Assembly (NCBI GenBank): GCA_014075275.1
Contig: CP046179.1
Location: forward strand, 1,497,932 to 1,561,931
Direction of reading: 5' to 3'
Length of the DNA: 64,000 nt
Source: Boseongicola sp.
GTDB lineage: Bacteria > Pseudomonadota > Alphaproteobacteria > Rhodobacterales > Rhodobacteraceae
In this document: one piece after another, positions 1 through 10,607 of the stretch
How the letters are laid out: each line of letters opens with the position of its first letter
Numbering within the stretch: the first letter of the stretch is position 1
Notes under the pieces: generated by a model
Seen by the model: only the letters and a program-made list of their open reading frames with translations
Database searches by the model: none
Told to the model about the DNA's origin: nothing
Translations under genes and position numbers: made by a program

Positions 1-453
1 CTGATTGCGTTCTTCGATAACAACGTCGCGTTCGGTCGCGATATCTTCGGGTACCAGGCGCAGACCATCCATCCGGCTGGCCTCCATCGACATCATCAGT
101 TCAAGCCGGTCTGCAGCAACCCGCTGAAAATATCCGGTGTAGTCATAGGACGTGAAAGCGTTGTCCGAGCCACCATTGCGCGCAACCGTGTCTGAAAGTT
201 CGCCGGCAGCCAGCTCATCTGTGGCCTTGAACATCAGATGCTCCAGAAAGTGTGCGATGCCGGATTTTCCAGGCGGCTCGTCAGCCGAACCCACGCGATA
301 CCACACCATATGCACAACCGCGGGGGCGCGATGGTCCTCCAGAACCACAACATCCATGCCGTTATCCAGCGAGAATGTCGTAACCTCGGCGGCGCCCACA
401 CTTTGGGGCGTCAACATCAGCAGGGGAATGAAAGCCGCAAAAATTCGGCGCAT
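1..453 (-). CDS. M16 family zinc peptidase, N-terminal part (runs off window)
   Basis: This is the first 151 codons of an insulinase/processing-peptidase family protein; the rest lies left of the window. An ATG at 453 follows an AGAGGA ribosome site. Residues 1-21 form a signal peptide (hydrophobic core FAAFIPLLML), so the protein is exported. The inverted zinc motif HFLEH lies at residues 68-72 and a downstream VIEER (about 143-147) supplies the expected third zinc ligand. The family degrades peptides in the periplasm. It heads in the same direction as the DUF3035 lipoprotein, lspA and purH, which suggests one transcription unit. Partners of the M16 half outside the window cannot be judged. 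Family assignment is sure; substrate unknown. Confidence 0.93.
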   Translation of the reverse strand, partial: MRRIFAAFIPLLMLTPQSVGAAEVTTFSLDNGMDVVVLEDHRAPAVVHMVWYRVGSADEPPGKSGIAHFLEHLMFKATDELAAGELSDTVARNGGSDNAFTSYDYTGYFQRVAADRLELMMSMEASRMDGLRLVPEDIATERDVVIEERNQ

Positions 454-546
454 CGCACGTCCTCTTAATCGTTTCGCTTCAGGTGAAGGTGGTCCGAAAG
501 GCACTGTTCTTCAAGCGCAGCTTACAAGGATGTGAGCAGGCGCGGG

Positions 547-1074
547 TTAACGCTCTAGTGTCGGGTCTGGCGGTACAGCCGATGTTCGAATGCCTGCACG
601 ACGCAATCGCTCCAACTCGGCGTATTGGTCCAACTCCATCGCTGAGTAACTGCTGAAATAAACATTCACATTAAACAACCGTTCCAAAAACTTCCCGTCG
701 TTGGCCCGGCGAAACTCCAAATCGAGGGCTGCCAACGTAGCGCGAATATTTTCCTGAACGCCAAAACGCGAAACATGTGTGAACAACGCGCGATCCGTCA
801 AACCACCGTCCAAAACTCCTGCATTTCCGCCCAGCGCTCTTGCAACCTCGATCTCTGGTTGGGGATCTGTGCGGTTCGACCCGCCTGGCGTCGGGGTCGG
901 CAAAGCGGTCATGTCGGACGGCAATACCAATGGCTTTGTGGGCAGAATCGCAAATTCGTCAGGACCGTCACCACTACCTTGACGAATGTTCAAAAGGTCG
1001 GGCGCCTCTTCCTTTCCGCCACCGCAAGCAGTCAGCACAATCAACGCCGTAATGAGAATTGCAGTCCGCACCAT
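547..1074 (-). CDS. DUF3035 domain lipoprotein
   Basis: A 175-residue protein with a lipoprotein signal peptide: a hydrophobic stretch ends in LTAC, placing the lipidated cysteine at residue 17. The mature part has a proline-rich stretch near residues 45-70 and no recognised enzyme motif. The domain matches, from memory, the DUF3035 family found in alphaproteobacteria just downstream of lspA. The job is not known. Its position between lspA (the peptidase that would mature it) and an M16 peptidase gene is the usual arrangement in Rhodobacteraceae. Envelope location is well supported by the lipobox; function is open. Confidence 0.85.
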   Translation of the reverse strand: MVRTAILITALIVLTACGGGKEEAPDLLNIRQGSGDGPDEFAILPTKPLVLPSDMTALPTPTPGGSNRTDPQPEIEVARALGGNAGVLDGGLTDRALFTHVSRFGVQENIRATLAALDLEFRRANDGKFLERLFNVNVYFSSYSAMELDQYAELERLRRAGIRTSAVPPDPTLER

Positions 1075-1101
1075 GTGCCCCTTTTACACGTCGATAGTGT
1101 C

Positions 1102-1605
1102 TTAACCCGGTTTATCGGTGGCGTCACTGTCCTTTGATCCATCCCCCGACAGCAAGACTAATCCAACCGCACCAACAAAGATCGCGATATCGGCGACGTT
1201 GAATGACCACGGGCTGACGAACCCGCAACAGGACATGTTGATAAAGTCCGCAACCGCACCATAGATCACCCGATCAATGACGTTTCCGACCGCACCACCC
1301 AGCACCAAACCGGCGGATACCTGCACCCAAAAACCTGGGCGATCCCGACGCATCCACCAAATGATCCAGGCCGATATTGCCAACGCGATGATTATCAAAC
1401 CCCACCGGGTCGCGTCGCCATGATTGGCGAAAAGCCCGAAATTCACGCCACGATTCCAGGCCATCTTCAACATCAGGTAAGGATCAAGAACCTCGATAAC
1501 ACCGCGTGATTTCAGATCCATCGCCTGCACCACAATATACTTGCTGATCTGATCCAGGATCAGCACCACAGCAGTGGTCCAGTTCATTGCAGACAGGTTT
1601 TTCAT
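1102..1605 (-). CDS. lspA: Signal peptidase II (lipoprotein signal peptidase)
   Basis: An integral membrane aspartic protease that cleaves the signal peptide of diacylglyceryl-prolipoproteins. At 167 residues it has the family's usual length. Four hydrophobic segments are visible. The two catalytic aspartates sit in GNVIDR (Asp111) and FNVADIAI (Asp139), and the Asn-Arg-Gly near residue 51 is also typical. Its ATG overlaps the last base of the purH stop (TGATG), so it is probably translationally coupled to purH. The next gene encodes a lipoprotein, one of its likely substrates. Confidence 0.97.
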   Translation of the reverse strand: MKNLSAMNWTTAVVLILDQISKYIVVQAMDLKSRGVIEVLDPYLMLKMAWNRGVNFGLFANHGDATRWGLIIIALAISAWIIWWMRRDRPGFWVQVSAGLVLGGAVGNVIDRVIYGAVADFINMSCCGFVSPWSFNVADIAIFVGAVGLVLLSGDGSKDSDATDKPG

Positions 1606-3191
1606 CAGTGTCGGAAGTGCCTCATGCCAGTGAAGACCATTGCTAACCCGGCGTCGTCCGCCGCTGCAATCACTTCATCGTCACGCATCGAACCACCTGG
1701 TTGGATGATCGCCTTCGCTCCGGCCTCGGCCGCGGCTAACAGGCCGTCTGCAAAAGGAAAAAATGCATCGGACGCGACGACCGATCCAATCGCCGGGCTT
1801 TCACTTAGCCCGACCTCGACCCCCATACGACCCGCTTTCAGAGCCGCAATGGTGGAACTGTCCAAACGGCTCATCTGACCAGCACCAACTCCGACAGTTT
1901 GACCATCCTTGGCATAGACGATTGCGTTCGATTTCACATGCTTGGCAACGGTCCAGGCAAAAAGCATATCGGCCAGTTGGTTCTCGGTCGGGGCTAGCCT
2001 GGTCACAACTTTCAGATCGTCCAGCGTGACATGACCGGAATCATCATCCTGCACCAGCCAGCCACCAGATACCTGCCGTGCAGCCAGGCGGGCCGCCATC
2101 GGGTCAGGCATGCCGCCAGTGGTCAGCAAACGTAGGTTCTTTTTGGCAGCAAAGACCTCTTTCGCTTCGTCCGTCGCGTCCGAAGCAATCACAACCTCGG
2201 TGAAAATCCCCGAGATAGCCCGCGCCGTGTCGCCATCCAAAGTTCCGTTCAGCGCAATGATACCGCCAAACGCCGAGGTGCGGTCGCAGTCAAACGCGCG
2301 TCCGAACGCTTCGGCAAACGTCGCGCCGCGCGCCACACCGCAAGGGTTCGCGTGCTTGATAATGGCGCACGCCGGGCCATCGCCAGCGCCAAATTCCGCC
2401 GCCAATGCAAAAGCGGCATCTGTATCGTTGATATTATTGTAAGACAGTTCTTTGCCCTGATGCTGAACCGCCGTTGCAACCCCCGGCACCGCCGAACCAT
2501 CGGTATAGAACGCAGCAGTCTGATGCGGGTTCTCGCCATAACGCAAACCTTGCGCCAATTGCCCGGCAAACACCCGGCGGCGTGGCGTTTCCGCGCCAAT
2601 TGCACCCGCCATCCATGTCGATACCGCCGCATCATAAGCTCCGGTGCGGGCATAAGCGGTCTGGGCCAACTTCTGGCGAAACGCCAAATCGGTGCCGCCG
2701 CCGTCGCGCAACGCACTGACAACGCTGTTATAGTCTTCAACATCCACAACAACGAACACGAACTTGTGGTTCTTCGCCGCCGCCCGGATCATTGCCGGTC
2801 CACCGATATCGATGTTCTCAATCGCAGTGTCGTAGTCAGCACCCGCGGCCACGGTTGCCTCAAATGGATATAGGTTCACCACCAGCAGATCGATCGCACC
2901 GATCCCATGCGCCTCCATCGAGGTCACATGATCTTCGTCATCCCGCAGCGCCAGCAAACCGCCATGAACCACCGGATGCAGCGTCTTCACACGACCGTCC
3001 ATCATTTCGGGAAAGCCAGTAAGGTCCGCAACGTCTTTCACGTCCAAACCTGCCGCCCGCAGCGCCTTTGCCGTTCCGCCGGTCGACACAAGTTCGACCC
3101 CCAAATTGGCCAACGCCTTCGCGAAGTCCTCAAGCCCCGTTTTGTCCGACACCGAAAGAAGGGCGCGGCGTACCGGCTGAATACCTGTCAT
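1605..3191 (-). CDS. purH: Bifunctional AICAR formyltransferase / IMP cyclohydrolase
   Basis: Carries out the last two steps of purine synthesis: formyl transfer from 10-formyl-THF to AICAR, then cyclisation to IMP. The 528-residue length is standard. The N-terminal MGS-like cyclohydrolase domain (about 1-150) has [10 protein letters not shown] and [10 protein letters not shown]. The formyltransferase part carries KHANPCG near residue 265, including the catalytic Lys-His pair, and a [19 protein letters not shown] segment near 415. It starts at ATG 3191 and ends overlapping lspA. Heparinase-like and RsmB-like genes lie upstream on the same strand. Nothing odd. Confidence 0.98.
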   Translation of the reverse strand: MTGIQPVRRALLSVSDKTGLEDFAKALANLGVELVSTGGTAKALRAAGLDVKDVADLTGFPEMMDGRVKTLHPVVHGGLLALRDDEDHVTSMEAHGIGAIDLLVVNLYPFEATVAAGADYDTAIENIDIGGPAMIRAAAKNHKFVFVVVDVEDYNSVVSALRDGGGTDLAFRQKLAQTAYARTGAYDAAVSTWMAGAIGAETPRRRVFAGQLAQGLRYGENPHQTAAFYTDGSAVPGVATAVQHQGKELSYNNINDTDAAFALAAEFGAGDGPACAIIKHANPCGVARGATFAEAFGRAFDCDRTSAFGGIIALNGTLDGDTARAISGIFTEVVIASDATDEAKEVFAAKKNLRLLTTGGMPDPMAARLAARQVSGGWLVQDDDSGHVTLDDLKVVTRLAPTENQLADMLFAWTVAKHVKSNAIVYAKDGQTVGVGAGQMSRLDSSTIAALKAGRMGVEVGLSESPAIGSVVASDAFFPFADGLLAAAEAGAKAIIQPGGSMRDDEVIAAADDAGLAMVFTGMRHFRH

Positions 3192-3213
3192 GTGATCTGC
3201 TTTTCCTGTTTCC

Positions 3214-4962
3214 TCAATCCACCGCCATTACGTCTTCCATCGCATAGTCGCGAACGGCAGACGGGGTCTCCTGAGCTTTTGCCAGGGACCAGCTGACGCG
3301 GGTAGAATACTCCATTGCAGTGCCAGTTAGAACGACTTGTTTGGTCGCACGCGGCGTTAACCGCGATTTTTCCAAGTAAACGCTTGATTCCAATGTCAAA
3401 GAAGCTTCACCCTGCTGGCGGAAAATCCAGATCTCACCACTTTTCAAGGCCATCGATACCGCTGTGCCATTCATATCAAGCGTCGCATCCACATCAGGGT
3501 GCAGGTGAAAACGAACGTTGAACGGGATGCCCTGCAACTTTGATTTGTCAAAGGCAATGTCCATGCGGCGGCGGCTGGCCTTGTCCAAAGCAACCAGAGA
3601 ATCCTCACCTTTGAAGGAACGTCCATCATACCCAAGATGCAAGGTTCGGATATGGGTCAGCCCGTGGCTGGCAAGATAGCCATCGTGGCCAACAACCAGT
3701 CGCGTTCCACCTTCCACTTCGGCGCGCTCAAATCGCACGTCCTGCGGAATATCGATCAAGAGATCGGCTGCACGCCCCGAAACACGCCCGGCAACGCCCA
3801 GCCGGGAAGATGAATACCCTTCTAACCCCAACGTTGAATGGCTTGGCGTCGCGCGCCCTGCCCGCCGCCAGCTTTTGCCAAAGGTTGCGCCAGATCCACA
3901 GTTCACAATGACAGGCCGCCGGCCTGACGTCAGCTCAAACGCCAAGGTCGAGGCGTGGCCATTGCGGGAAGCTTCCGCCCGTGGGGGCGACGCCGCATCG
4001 ACGATGACACTTGTACGCCCATGGCTTACACGCGCATATCCCATTGAAAGCCCGGCCTGGGAAATTGCCCGAACACCTGATGAGGCCAACGAGCGATCCA
4101 ACCGCCCTTCAACTCCGCGCCCACCGCCGTGGAAGCGTGACAGGCTACCGTCCGAATGACGCAAGGCCCGCAACACCGGTGCGACTGCTTCAATTGCGCT
4201 TAAATGCGCGGCACCAGGCGACAATCCTGCGTCCTGCAATGCGACTGCTGACCAGTTCAGTAATGTAAAGACTTCCAGCAACTCTTCGGGGTTGCGCGTT
4301 GATAATCCGCCTTGTTCGTCAATTTCGCGTGCGCATTCCTGTGCCATCGCGCGAATGGCGTGCCCGACATGCCTGTCCATGCCATCCAAGGCCAGCCCTG
4401 CATAGATCAGCCCGGTCAGCGCCTCGAACCGTGGCAAACCCGGTGACGCCGCCCGATATCGGCGCGACAGGAATATGGTCTGCGCTGCCAGCGAGCGGAA
4501 ATAGGCTTCGCTTCCAGCACGCTCGACCCCGTTCAAAAGTAATATTGCGTGGTTGATCCAGCGGATAAGTCTTCGACCTGTCAGATCAGGCGTCCACCCC
4601 GGCCCTTTGCCGCGCCCAAACCGGCGCACCCATTCATGGGTCCATTCCTGCGCCCGTTTTGTCGAATGCGGATCCCCGACAGCTGCCAAATCATCCAGCC
4701 AGGTGAACCCGTGCAACTCGCCCTCGAAACTGTCTTCGGGCATTGGAAGATCCCAGATCATCGTTTCGGGCGCTTCCACCAGAAATCCGGCGAACAGGAA
4801 GTTACCACCAGTAATTTGGCGGCCGCGTGCAAAGGAGCCAATTGTCTTGGGTTCAGGCATCGTCGAAAAAGCCGTCGCAGGTCGCGACAACGACGCCCCT
4901 CGGGCGTGAAGACGATTCATCCAGCGCGTTTTGCGCGCAGACCAACTGTCGTCCACGAACAA
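3214..4962 (-). CDS. Heparinase II/III family protein
   Basis: A 582-residue protein with the family's two-part layout: an alpha-helical toroid over residues 1-300 ([35 protein letters not shown]) and a beta-sandwich C-terminal half with the repeated aromatic/His pattern of heparinase II/III lyases ([16 protein letters not shown] near 385). The family cleaves acidic polysaccharides by elimination, but this housekeeping-linked Rhodobacteraceae branch has no characterised substrate I know of. No signal peptide is evident at the chosen start. It lies between the rRNA methyltransferase and purH, a conserved order in the group. Confidence 0.85.
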   Translation of the reverse strand: MFVDDSWSARKTRWMNRLHARGASLSRPATAFSTMPEPKTIGSFARGRQITGGNFLFAGFLVEAPETMIWDLPMPEDSFEGELHGFTWLDDLAAVGDPHSTKRAQEWTHEWVRRFGRGKGPGWTPDLTGRRLIRWINHAILLLNGVERAGSEAYFRSLAAQTIFLSRRYRAASPGLPRFEALTGLIYAGLALDGMDRHVGHAIRAMAQECAREIDEQGGLSTRNPEELLEVFTLLNWSAVALQDAGLSPGAAHLSAIEAVAPVLRALRHSDGSLSRFHGGGRGVEGRLDRSLASSGVRAISQAGLSMGYARVSHGRTSVIVDAASPPRAEASRNGHASTLAFELTSGRRPVIVNCGSGATFGKSWRRAGRATPSHSTLGLEGYSSSRLGVAGRVSGRAADLLIDIPQDVRFERAEVEGGTRLVVGHDGYLASHGLTHIRTLHLGYDGRSFKGEDSLVALDKASRRRMDIAFDKSKLQGIPFNVRFHLHPDVDATLDMNGTAVSMALKSGEIWIFRQQGEASLTLESSVYLEKSRLTPRATKQVVLTGTAMEYSTRVSWSLAKAQETPSAVRDYAMEDVMAVD

Positions 4963-5056
4963 AATCTCCGTCCTGCCTCAGACCGCCCATTCATTCGGGC
5001 CGTTTCCAACGGCAGAATAACCAAAGGATGTTAACCTGTCATGACCGTTTTACGGA

Positions 5057-6307
5057 TCAGCCGGGTTTCGCCAGCCGAACCATGAAAAATCCGTCCATTC
5101 CACCGCGTTCAGACCAGGCGTCCGGACGCGTGCGAAGCCCACCTCCGCTTGCCCTAAACGACTTGTCGATGCCTTCGGGCAACAGATCTTCAACAATCAG
5201 ACCCGGATGGCGTGTTAGCGCGGCTTCAAGCTGCATTTCGCCCTCATCCGGCAGCAGCGAACAAGTGCAATAGACCAACCGCCCGTCCGGTTTCAGCCAG
5301 CCAAGCGCGCGGTCCAGCATCGCCGCCTGAAGTGGCAGCAAGGTCTCTAGCTCGGTTCCGTCCTTGGCATAGGCCAGATCGGGATGCCGCCGCAGAGTGC
5401 CTGTCGCGGAACAAGGCGCATCAATCAGTATGGCGTCAAATTTCTGGCTCGGCTCCCATTGCAACGCATCCGCAACCACAACTTTGGCCGACCGCCCGGT
5501 GCGCTTCAAATTCTCGTGCAACCGCTCCAAACGATCCTCAGAATCGTCCAGCGCCGTCACGTCCGCACCCGCGGCTGCCAGTTGCATCGTCTTGCCACCG
5601 GGCGCAGCGCAAAGGTCCAGCACCTGCTCGCCGGGCTTCACGTCCAGCAAATTCGCAGGCAAGGCCGCAGCAGCGTCCTGAACCCACCAGGCCCCCTCGT
5701 CGAACCCACCCATTGCCGAAACCTGACCAGTCTTTGCCAGCCTTACACTACCTGTAGGCAGGACCTCGTCCCCAAGCTCACCTGCCCAGCGCTTTGCATC
5801 CTTGGCGCAGCTCAAATCCAGCGGCGCTGGCATCACATGCGCCACCTCCATCACCGCCAAAGCCTCTTTGCCCCAAGCCTTGTTCAACCGTTTCCGCAGC
5901 CACTTCGGCAATGCCGGAGCCGGAAGGCTGTTCCAATCCGTCTCGCTGCGCTGCACGTTGCGTAGAACCGCATTTATCAAGCCCTTTGTCTGCTTTGGGG
6001 CCAAAGCCACAGCGGCATGAACCGCCGCATGAGGCGGCACACCGTCAACGTTGATTTCGTACAGCGCAAGCCGGAACAGGTTCAGCACGTTGTCATAGGG
6101 CTTGTTGCGCAAAAACGGTCCCAGCACCTTGTCCGAGCGCGGAGCCCAGCGCAGCGCTTCGCTGGCCAGCCGCATCGCGCGGGCGCGGTCTGAAGGTTCC
6201 AGCCCCTTTAACTCGCCCTCAAGCGTGTGCAGCGGCAGTTTGTCTTTGGTCACAGCCGTCATCATCGCGGCCGCGCGTCGTCTTGGTTCCAGTCCCGGCT
6301 CAGCCAA
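5057..6307 (-). CDS. RsmB/NOP-family rRNA (cytosine-C5) methyltransferase
   Basis: Methylates a cytosine of 16S rRNA using S-adenosylmethionine. The 416 residues contain an N-terminal NusB-like RNA-binding domain (about 10-130) and a Rossmann methyltransferase domain with the SAM motif DLCAAPGGKT at 231-240. The two catalytic cysteines typical of the family are present: Cys299 in DAPCS and Cys349 in YCTCS. The start used is a TTG at 6307 behind AAGGGG; in-frame ATG codons at residues 15-16 are an alternative. Whether it is the strict RsmB orthologue (C967) is inferred from the NusB domain. Confidence 0.93.
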   Translation of the reverse strand: MAEPGLEPRRRAAAMMTAVTKDKLPLHTLEGELKGLEPSDRARAMRLASEALRWAPRSDKVLGPFLRNKPYDNVLNLFRLALYEINVDGVPPHAAVHAAVALAPKQTKGLINAVLRNVQRSETDWNSLPAPALPKWLRKRLNKAWGKEALAVMEVAHVMPAPLDLSCAKDAKRWAGELGDEVLPTGSVRLAKTGQVSAMGGFDEGAWWVQDAAAALPANLLDVKPGEQVLDLCAAPGGKTMQLAAAGADVTALDDSEDRLERLHENLKRTGRSAKVVVADALQWEPSQKFDAILIDAPCSATGTLRRHPDLAYAKDGTELETLLPLQAAMLDRALGWLKPDGRLVYCTCSLLPDEGEMQLEAALTRHPGLIVEDLLPEGIDKSFRASGGGLRTRPDAWSERGGMDGFFMVRLAKPG

Positions 6308-6379
6308 TGTGTGCCCCTTGCTCTGACATCGCGCCGACGTATATCAAAGGCACCAAGCAAACAAGGAAGCATCGCGCCC

Positions 6380-6556
6380 ATGGCCGACACGGAAAACGAC
6401 CTGCCCCCCGAAGCCCAGCGCGCGCTGGCCGAGGCGGAAGAGCGTCGAAAAAAGACCGGTGACAAATCGCTTCCAACCGAACTTGGTGGCCGCGACGGCC
6501 CCGAGCCTGTGCGCTACGGCGATTGGGAGAAGAAGGGCATCACGGTCGATTTTTAA
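6380..6556 (+). CDS. DUF1674 protein, SdhAF4-like succinate dehydrogenase assembly factor
   Basis: A 58-residue protein whose C-terminal half has the family signature GGRDGPEPVRYGDWEKKGITVDF in overlapping pieces (key parts: GGRDGPEP, RYGDWE, G.TVDF to the end). In mitochondria the homologue SDHAF4 binds flavinylated SdhA and promotes complex II assembly; the bacterial role is inferred. The N-terminal part is a charged helix rich in Ala/Glu/Arg. It is divergent from the RsmB-like gene with about 70 bases between them. Family call is firm, role by analogy. Confidence 0.88.
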   Translation: MADTENDLPPEAQRALAEAEERRKKTGDKSLPTELGGRDGPEPVRYGDWEKKGITVDF

Positions 6557-6571
6557 CCGTCGCCCAATTGA

Positions 6572-6928
6572 TTACTTAAGCCGCAGATCCGCATAAATGC
6601 CCTCGCCCCGATCCGAGGTGAATCGCATTGTGCGTCCTTTCACTTCGACCATCTGACAATTCGCACCCAGATCATCCTTGCCAACATAAAGGTCACGGCA
6701 AAAGTATCCGTCCTGCCATTTCCAGGCTCCCGTCACTTTCTGACCGAAGGCCCGGCCAGTGATCTGCCCGCTATCTCTCACAATCAACCGAATGCCGAAC
6801 CGCTTCAGATCGCGGTCTTTCACCAATTGCAGAAAATCGCCTTTGTCATTAACCCGCGAAAAGCCGTCCGCAAGCACAGGTCCAGCGGCCATAAAGGCGA
6901 TCAGGGTCAGGGCAATGATCCGGGGCAT
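6572..6928 (-). CDS. Small secreted protein next to dapB (unknown function)
   Basis: A 118-residue protein with a signal peptide (PRIIALTLIAFMAAGPVLA) and a mature part containing GRAFGQKVTGAWKWQDGYFC and a final GIYADLRLK. The start at 6928 is chosen over one five codons upstream because GGAGAG lies seven bases before it. It contains two Cys residues in the mature domain and no enzyme motif. From memory, relatives are often labelled 'dihydrodipicolinate reductase' only because they sit beside dapB; nothing here resembles that enzyme (no Rossmann motif, exported). It probably shares a transcript with dapB, 51 bases upstream. Confidence 0.8.
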   Translation of the reverse strand: MPRIIALTLIAFMAAGPVLADGFSRVNDKGDFLQLVKDRDLKRFGIRLIVRDSGQITGRAFGQKVTGAWKWQDGYFCRDLYVGKDDLGANCQMVEVKGRTMRFTSDRGEGIYADLRLK

Positions 6929-6979
6929 GGGCAATCTCTCCACCTTTTGGAAAGAATACGCATCAATTCCTTAGCCGGA

Positions 6980-7792
6980 TCACTTCATCCCCAAAACATC
7001 CAGCATATCGAAGTGTCCGGGACCACGACCCTGCCCCCAAACGGCGGCTTTCAGCGCACCGCGCGCGAAAATATTCCGATCGGTGGCCAGATGGCGCAGC
7101 ACGATCCGTTCGCCTTCAGCGGCAAAGATCACATCATGCTCGCCAACCACATCGCCGCCACGAATGGCGGTGAAGCCGATATCGCCGCCCTTACGCGCAC
7201 CCGTGATCCCATCGCGCCCGCGATCCGACACATCCCCCAGCGAAACGCCGCGCCCCCTAGCCGCCGCTTCGCCCATCATCAACGCCGTGCCTGACGGCGC
7301 ATCAACTTTGTGGCGATGGTGAGCTTCGACAATCTCGATATCGAAATCCTCGTCCAACGCCGCCGCCACTTGCCGGGTCAGTTGCACCAGCAAATTCACG
7401 CCAAGGCTCATGTTGCCCGCCCGCACAATCGTTGCGTGACGCGCAGCTGCATCAATTTTTTCAATGTCGTCCGCAGCCAAACCCGTGGTCCCGATCACAT
7501 GCACCAGACGCGCTTGGGCTGCGATGGCCGCGTGGGCGACGGTCGCAGCCGGTGAAGTGAAATCAATAACAGCCTGCGCATTCGCAAAAGCCTCCAGCGG
7601 ATCATCGCCGACAAGAACGCCCATCGCCGCGCCGCCCATGACTTCGCCCAGATCCTGACCGATCCAGTCGTGACCGGGTCGTTCCAACGCTCCGATCAGA
7701 CGCAACGCATTGGACGCGCGCACACTTTCAATCAGCATCTGGCCCATCCGTCCCGATGCACCCGTGATTACGACACCCGGCAATTCCGTCAT
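6980..7792 (-). CDS. dapB: 4-hydroxy-tetrahydrodipicolinate reductase
   Basis: NAD(P)H-dependent reductase of the diaminopimelate/lysine pathway. The 270 residues include the dinucleotide motif GASGRMG near the N-terminus and the catalytic/substrate block [15 protein letters not shown] near residue 158. The start at 7792 is set by GGAGGAAAG seven bases upstream; the open frame continues further but the extra part is not conserved. rbfA begins divergently 93 bases away, so the promoter for both lies at 7793-7885. Confidence 0.97.
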   Translation of the reverse strand: MTELPGVVITGASGRMGQMLIESVRASNALRLIGALERPGHDWIGQDLGEVMGGAAMGVLVGDDPLEAFANAQAVIDFTSPAATVAHAAIAAQARLVHVIGTTGLAADDIEKIDAAARHATIVRAGNMSLGVNLLVQLTRQVAAALDEDFDIEIVEAHHRHKVDAPSGTALMMGEAAARGRGVSLGDVSDRGRDGITGARKGGDIGFTAIRGGDVVGEHDVIFAAEGERIVLRHLATDRNIFARGALKAAVWGQGRGPGHFDMLDVLGMK

Positions 7793-7885
7793 GGTCTTTC
7801 CTCCAACTTGGCTCTCCATACGACGACCGAACGGGCTTGCAAAGCACCGCTTGAACGCCAACCGGCAAACGACTACATCCGGCAA

Positions 7886-8284
7886 ATGGCCAAATCGCGA
7901 TTCAATGACGGTCCCGGACCCACCCAACGCCAGCTTCGCGTCGCCGAGCTGATCCGTCGGCGTTTGTCCGACGTCCTTAACCAGGGCGATATTCATGACC
8001 CGGATCTGAACCGCATGTCCATTACCGTGGGCGAAGTGCGCTGTTCCCCCGATCTGAAAGTGGCAACTGCCTATGTCCTGCCTCTTGGTGGCGACAACCG
8101 CGAAGAAGCCCTGGACGGGTTGCGTCGCAACCGCCACGAAATCCGCCGGGTCGTGAACAAAGGCCTCGCGCTGAAATTTTCGCCAGAACTGCGCTTTGCC
8201 ATCGATGAAACCTTCGACCGGCTTGATGACAGCCGCCGTCTATTCTCGTCTGACAATGTTCGCCGCGATCTCGATAGCGATTAG
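7886..8284 (+). CDS. rbfA: Ribosome-binding factor A
   Basis: A 132-residue KH-type protein that binds the 30S subunit during late 16S maturation and cold adaptation. The family signature is present: an N-terminal [17 protein letters not shown], then DPDL with [18 protein letters not shown], and a C-terminal [16 protein letters not shown]. The start MAKSRFNDG at 7886 is the only one that gives the family's normal N-terminus. It overlaps the next gene by up to 59 bases and leads towards truB, the usual rbfA-truB neighbourhood. Confidence 0.97.
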   Translation: MAKSRFNDGPGPTQRQLRVAELIRRRLSDVLNQGDIHDPDLNRMSITVGEVRCSPDLKVATAYVLPLGGDNREEALDGLRRNRHEIRRVVNKGLALKFSPELRFAIDETFDRLDDSRRLFSSDNVRRDLDSD

Positions 8285-8993
8285 TCTGGCGCTGCTGGCC
8301 GCCACCAGCGCGGTGGCTGCCGAATGCAAGGTCGTCACCTTTGACGACGCCGAATTCACTGTCTGCGAGGCCGACCCCCAAACCGACACCATCCGCCTCA
8401 TGCTGGATGCGCCCGACGGCACCAAGATCGGCACCTTCGAACGGCTGCGTAGCACAATCGGTGACAGCGCCCAGATAGCCTTTGCCACCAATGGCGGGAT
8501 GTATCACCCCGACCGCAGGCCCGTTGGTCTTTATATCGAAAACGGTAAAGAGATCGCCCGTATCGTTACGCGCGACGGCCCTGGCAATTTCGCCCTGCTG
8601 CCCAACGGTGTGCTGTGTTTGGGGGACGGGACTGCATCTATCCACGAAAGCCGCGCCTTCGCCGCCATTCCGCCAGATTGCGCTCATGCAACCCAATCCG
8701 GTCCCATGCTGGTCATCGACGGCAATCTGCACCCGAGTTTTCTGCCTGACTCCAGTTCGCGCTTCATCCGCAATGGTGTCGGCGTTACGCCAGATGGATA
8801 TCTGATCGCCGCCATTTCGAATTCACGCGTGAATTTCCACCATTTAGCCCGCCTTTTCCGCGACCGGCTTGGAACGCCGAATGCGCTGTTCCTCGACGGT
8901 AACGTCTCACGCCTGTTGGCCCCCAGTTTGGACCGTGCTGACATCGGCTTCCCCCTTGGCCCAATGCTGGTTGTCACCAATCCCACCAATTGA
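8226..8993 (+). CDS. Phosphodiester glycosidase-family protein (NAGPA/DUF2233-like), secreted
   Basis: About 255 residues with an N-terminal signal peptide ([22 protein letters not shown]). Family motifs are [21 protein letters not shown] in pieces (NGGMY, PVGLY) near residue 90, [10 protein letters not shown] near 160 and [10 protein letters not shown] near 220, which line the active site in NAGPA-type phosphodiesterases. Substrate unknown. The start is uncertain: 8226 overlaps the end of rbfA, 8256 gives the tightest signal peptide but neither has a strong ribosome site. It probably is translated from the rbfA transcript. Confidence 0.85.
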   Translation: MTAAVYSRLTMFAAISIAISLALLAATSAVAAECKVVTFDDAEFTVCEADPQTDTIRLMLDAPDGTKIGTFERLRSTIGDSAQIAFATNGGMYHPDRRPVGLYIENGKEIARIVTRDGPGNFALLPNGVLCLGDGTASIHESRAFAAIPPDCAHATQSGPMLVIDGNLHPSFLPDSSSRFIRNGVGVTPDGYLIAAISNSRVNFHHLARLFRDRLGTPNALFLDGNVSRLLAPSLDRADIGFPLGPMLVVTNPTN

Positions 8994-9057
8994 CCCGGCC
9001 CCCTCCAGCCGTTAGCAGACCGGCCTGATCACACAAACAACGGACAAAGGGCAAAAC

Positions 9058-9963
9058 GTGGCACGACGGCGCAAAGGACGGGACATTTCAGGCTGGGTTA
9101 TCATCGACAAACCCGCCGGCCCCACCTCGACTGCCGTTGTTAACAAAGTGCGTTGGGCCTTCGAGGCCAAAAAAGCAGGCCACGCAGGCACTTTGGACCC
9201 CGACGCAACCGGGCTTCTGGCCGTAGCTCTGGGCGAGGCCACCAAGACCGTGCCTTACGTCACCGACGCCACCAAAGCGTACGATTTCACCATCCGCTTT
9301 GGCATCGCGACCAATACCGACGACGCAGAAGGCGAGGTCATCGCCACCTCCGATGCCCGCCCCAGCGATGCAGACATCGAAGCCGCCCTCACCGCCCTCA
9401 CCGGCAACATCCAGCAGGTGCCGCCCAAGTTCTCTGCCGTCAAAATCGACGGCCAGCGCGCCTATGCCATGGCCCGCGCAGGAGAAGACGTCACTCTGGA
9501 ACCCCGCCCGCTCTTTGTTGAAAGCCTGTCCCTGACCGAAAGACCCGATGCCGATCATGCCACATTGGAAATGGTCTGCGGCAAAGGCGGCTACGTCCGC
9601 TCCATCGCCCGCGACCTTGGCGAAGTCCTCGGCTGCCACGCCCATGTCACCTCGTTGCGCCGCATCTGGTCCGGCCCGTTCGATCTGGACCAAGCCGTCA
9701 CGATGGACCAAATCGAAGCCTTGGCCCGCACGCCAGACCTCGACGACCACCTCCAGCCGCTGGAAATCGGCCTCGCCGATCTGCCCGAACTGCCAACAAC
9801 CGCCGAAAGCGCAGCCAAACTCAGCAATGGCAATCCCGGCCTCGTCATCGCATCCGATGCTGAATATGGCGACCTCGCCTGGGCCTCGCATCAGGGCCAA
9901 CCGGTCGCGGTCGGGATCTACAAAGCGGGTGAGTTGCACCCGTCGCGCGTTTTCCGCCTTTGA
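9058..9963 (+). CDS. truB: tRNA pseudouridine(55) synthase
   Basis: Makes pseudouridine 55 in the T-loop of tRNAs. 301 residues; the catalytic aspartate is Asp48 in [13 protein letters not shown], and the family blocks [13 protein letters not shown] (12-24), [15 protein letters not shown] and [13 protein letters not shown] are all present. The start is GTG at 9058. The stop overlaps the TTG start of the DUF1643 gene by four bases, indicating coupling. Sits in the expected rbfA-truB-rpsO order. Confidence 0.98.
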   Translation: MARRRKGRDISGWVIIDKPAGPTSTAVVNKVRWAFEAKKAGHAGTLDPDATGLLAVALGEATKTVPYVTDATKAYDFTIRFGIATNTDDAEGEVIATSDARPSDADIEAALTALTGNIQQVPPKFSAVKIDGQRAYAMARAGEDVTLEPRPLFVESLSLTERPDADHATLEMVCGKGGYVRSIARDLGEVLGCHAHVTSLRRIWSGPFDLDQAVTMDQIEALARTPDLDDHLQPLEIGLADLPELPTTAESAAKLSNGNPGLVIASDAEYGDLAWASHQGQPVAVGIYKAGELHPSRVFRL

Positions 9964-10493
9964 ACCTGGTCACCCGGACACACAGCGAACAGGGCCGCGA
10001 AAGCTCTGCCGTCTATTCTCCTTGCGACAATTACCGGTATGCGCTGACCCGCATCTGGAACACCACTGAACAGCGCATCACATATGTGATGCTGAACCCA
10101 TCCAAGGCAACTGAACTTGCCAACGATCCCACCGTAGAACGCTGTGAACGTCGCGCACGCCGGCTTGGATACGGGGCCATGCGAGTCTGCAACATCTTTG
10201 CCTGGCGCGAAACCGATCCGGCAAGATTAAAGCGGGCCAAATCGCCCATTGGTCCTGCAAACGAGGCGGTCCTTATCGAAGCCGCCAATTGGGCTGATCA
10301 CGTTCTCTGCGCCTGGGGCGTGCACGGTGCGCATTTGAATCAGGGCCCAAAAGTCGGCCGCATGCTTGTGGCCAGTGGCAAACCACTCTTTTCGCTTGGC
10401 GTCACCAAAGGGAGCCACCCGCGCCACCCGCTTTATGTCGGCTACGCCACCGCCTTGGCACCGTGGTCACCAAGCGAACCGCAGTCGCAATAG
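9960..10493 (+). CDS. DUF1643 domain protein
   Basis: A 177-residue protein of the DUF1643 family. The signature is an N-terminal RYALTRIWN, then [21 protein letters not shown] near residue 45 in pieces (MLNPS, NDPT, RC), an [22 protein letters not shown] block, and WGVHGAH...G near 118. No catalytic role is established for the family. It starts with TTG overlapping the truB stop, so it is expressed from the truB transcript. After it come about 115 bases with a hairpin but no gene. Confidence 0.85.
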   Translation: MNLVTRTHSEQGRESSAVYSPCDNYRYALTRIWNTTEQRITYVMLNPSKATELANDPTVERCERRARRLGYGAMRVCNIFAWRETDPARLKRAKSPIGPANEAVLIEAANWADHVLCAWGVHGAHLNQGPKVGRMLVASGKPLFSLGVTKGSHPRHPLYVGYATALAPWSPSEPQSQ

Positions 10494-10514
10494 GCCGCAC
10501 TCAGGTCCTGCAGG

Positions 10515-10545
10515 ATGAAACGCCTTTCTCGCGGGAAAGGGCGAT
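10515..10545 (+). terminator. Possible hairpin terminator after truB-DUF1643
   Basis: An imperfect inverted repeat, CGCCTTTC and GAAAGGGCG around a TCGCG loop with a one-base bulge, lies just after the DUF1643 gene. There is no long T-run, so a termination role is tentative. The oppositely oriented hypothetical gene ends 60 bases further on. Confidence 0.35.
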
Positions 10546-10607
10546 CTTCATTAATATATTCAACACCTTACTCACAAACATACCCACCAAGGCAATGACG
10601 GAACTCC

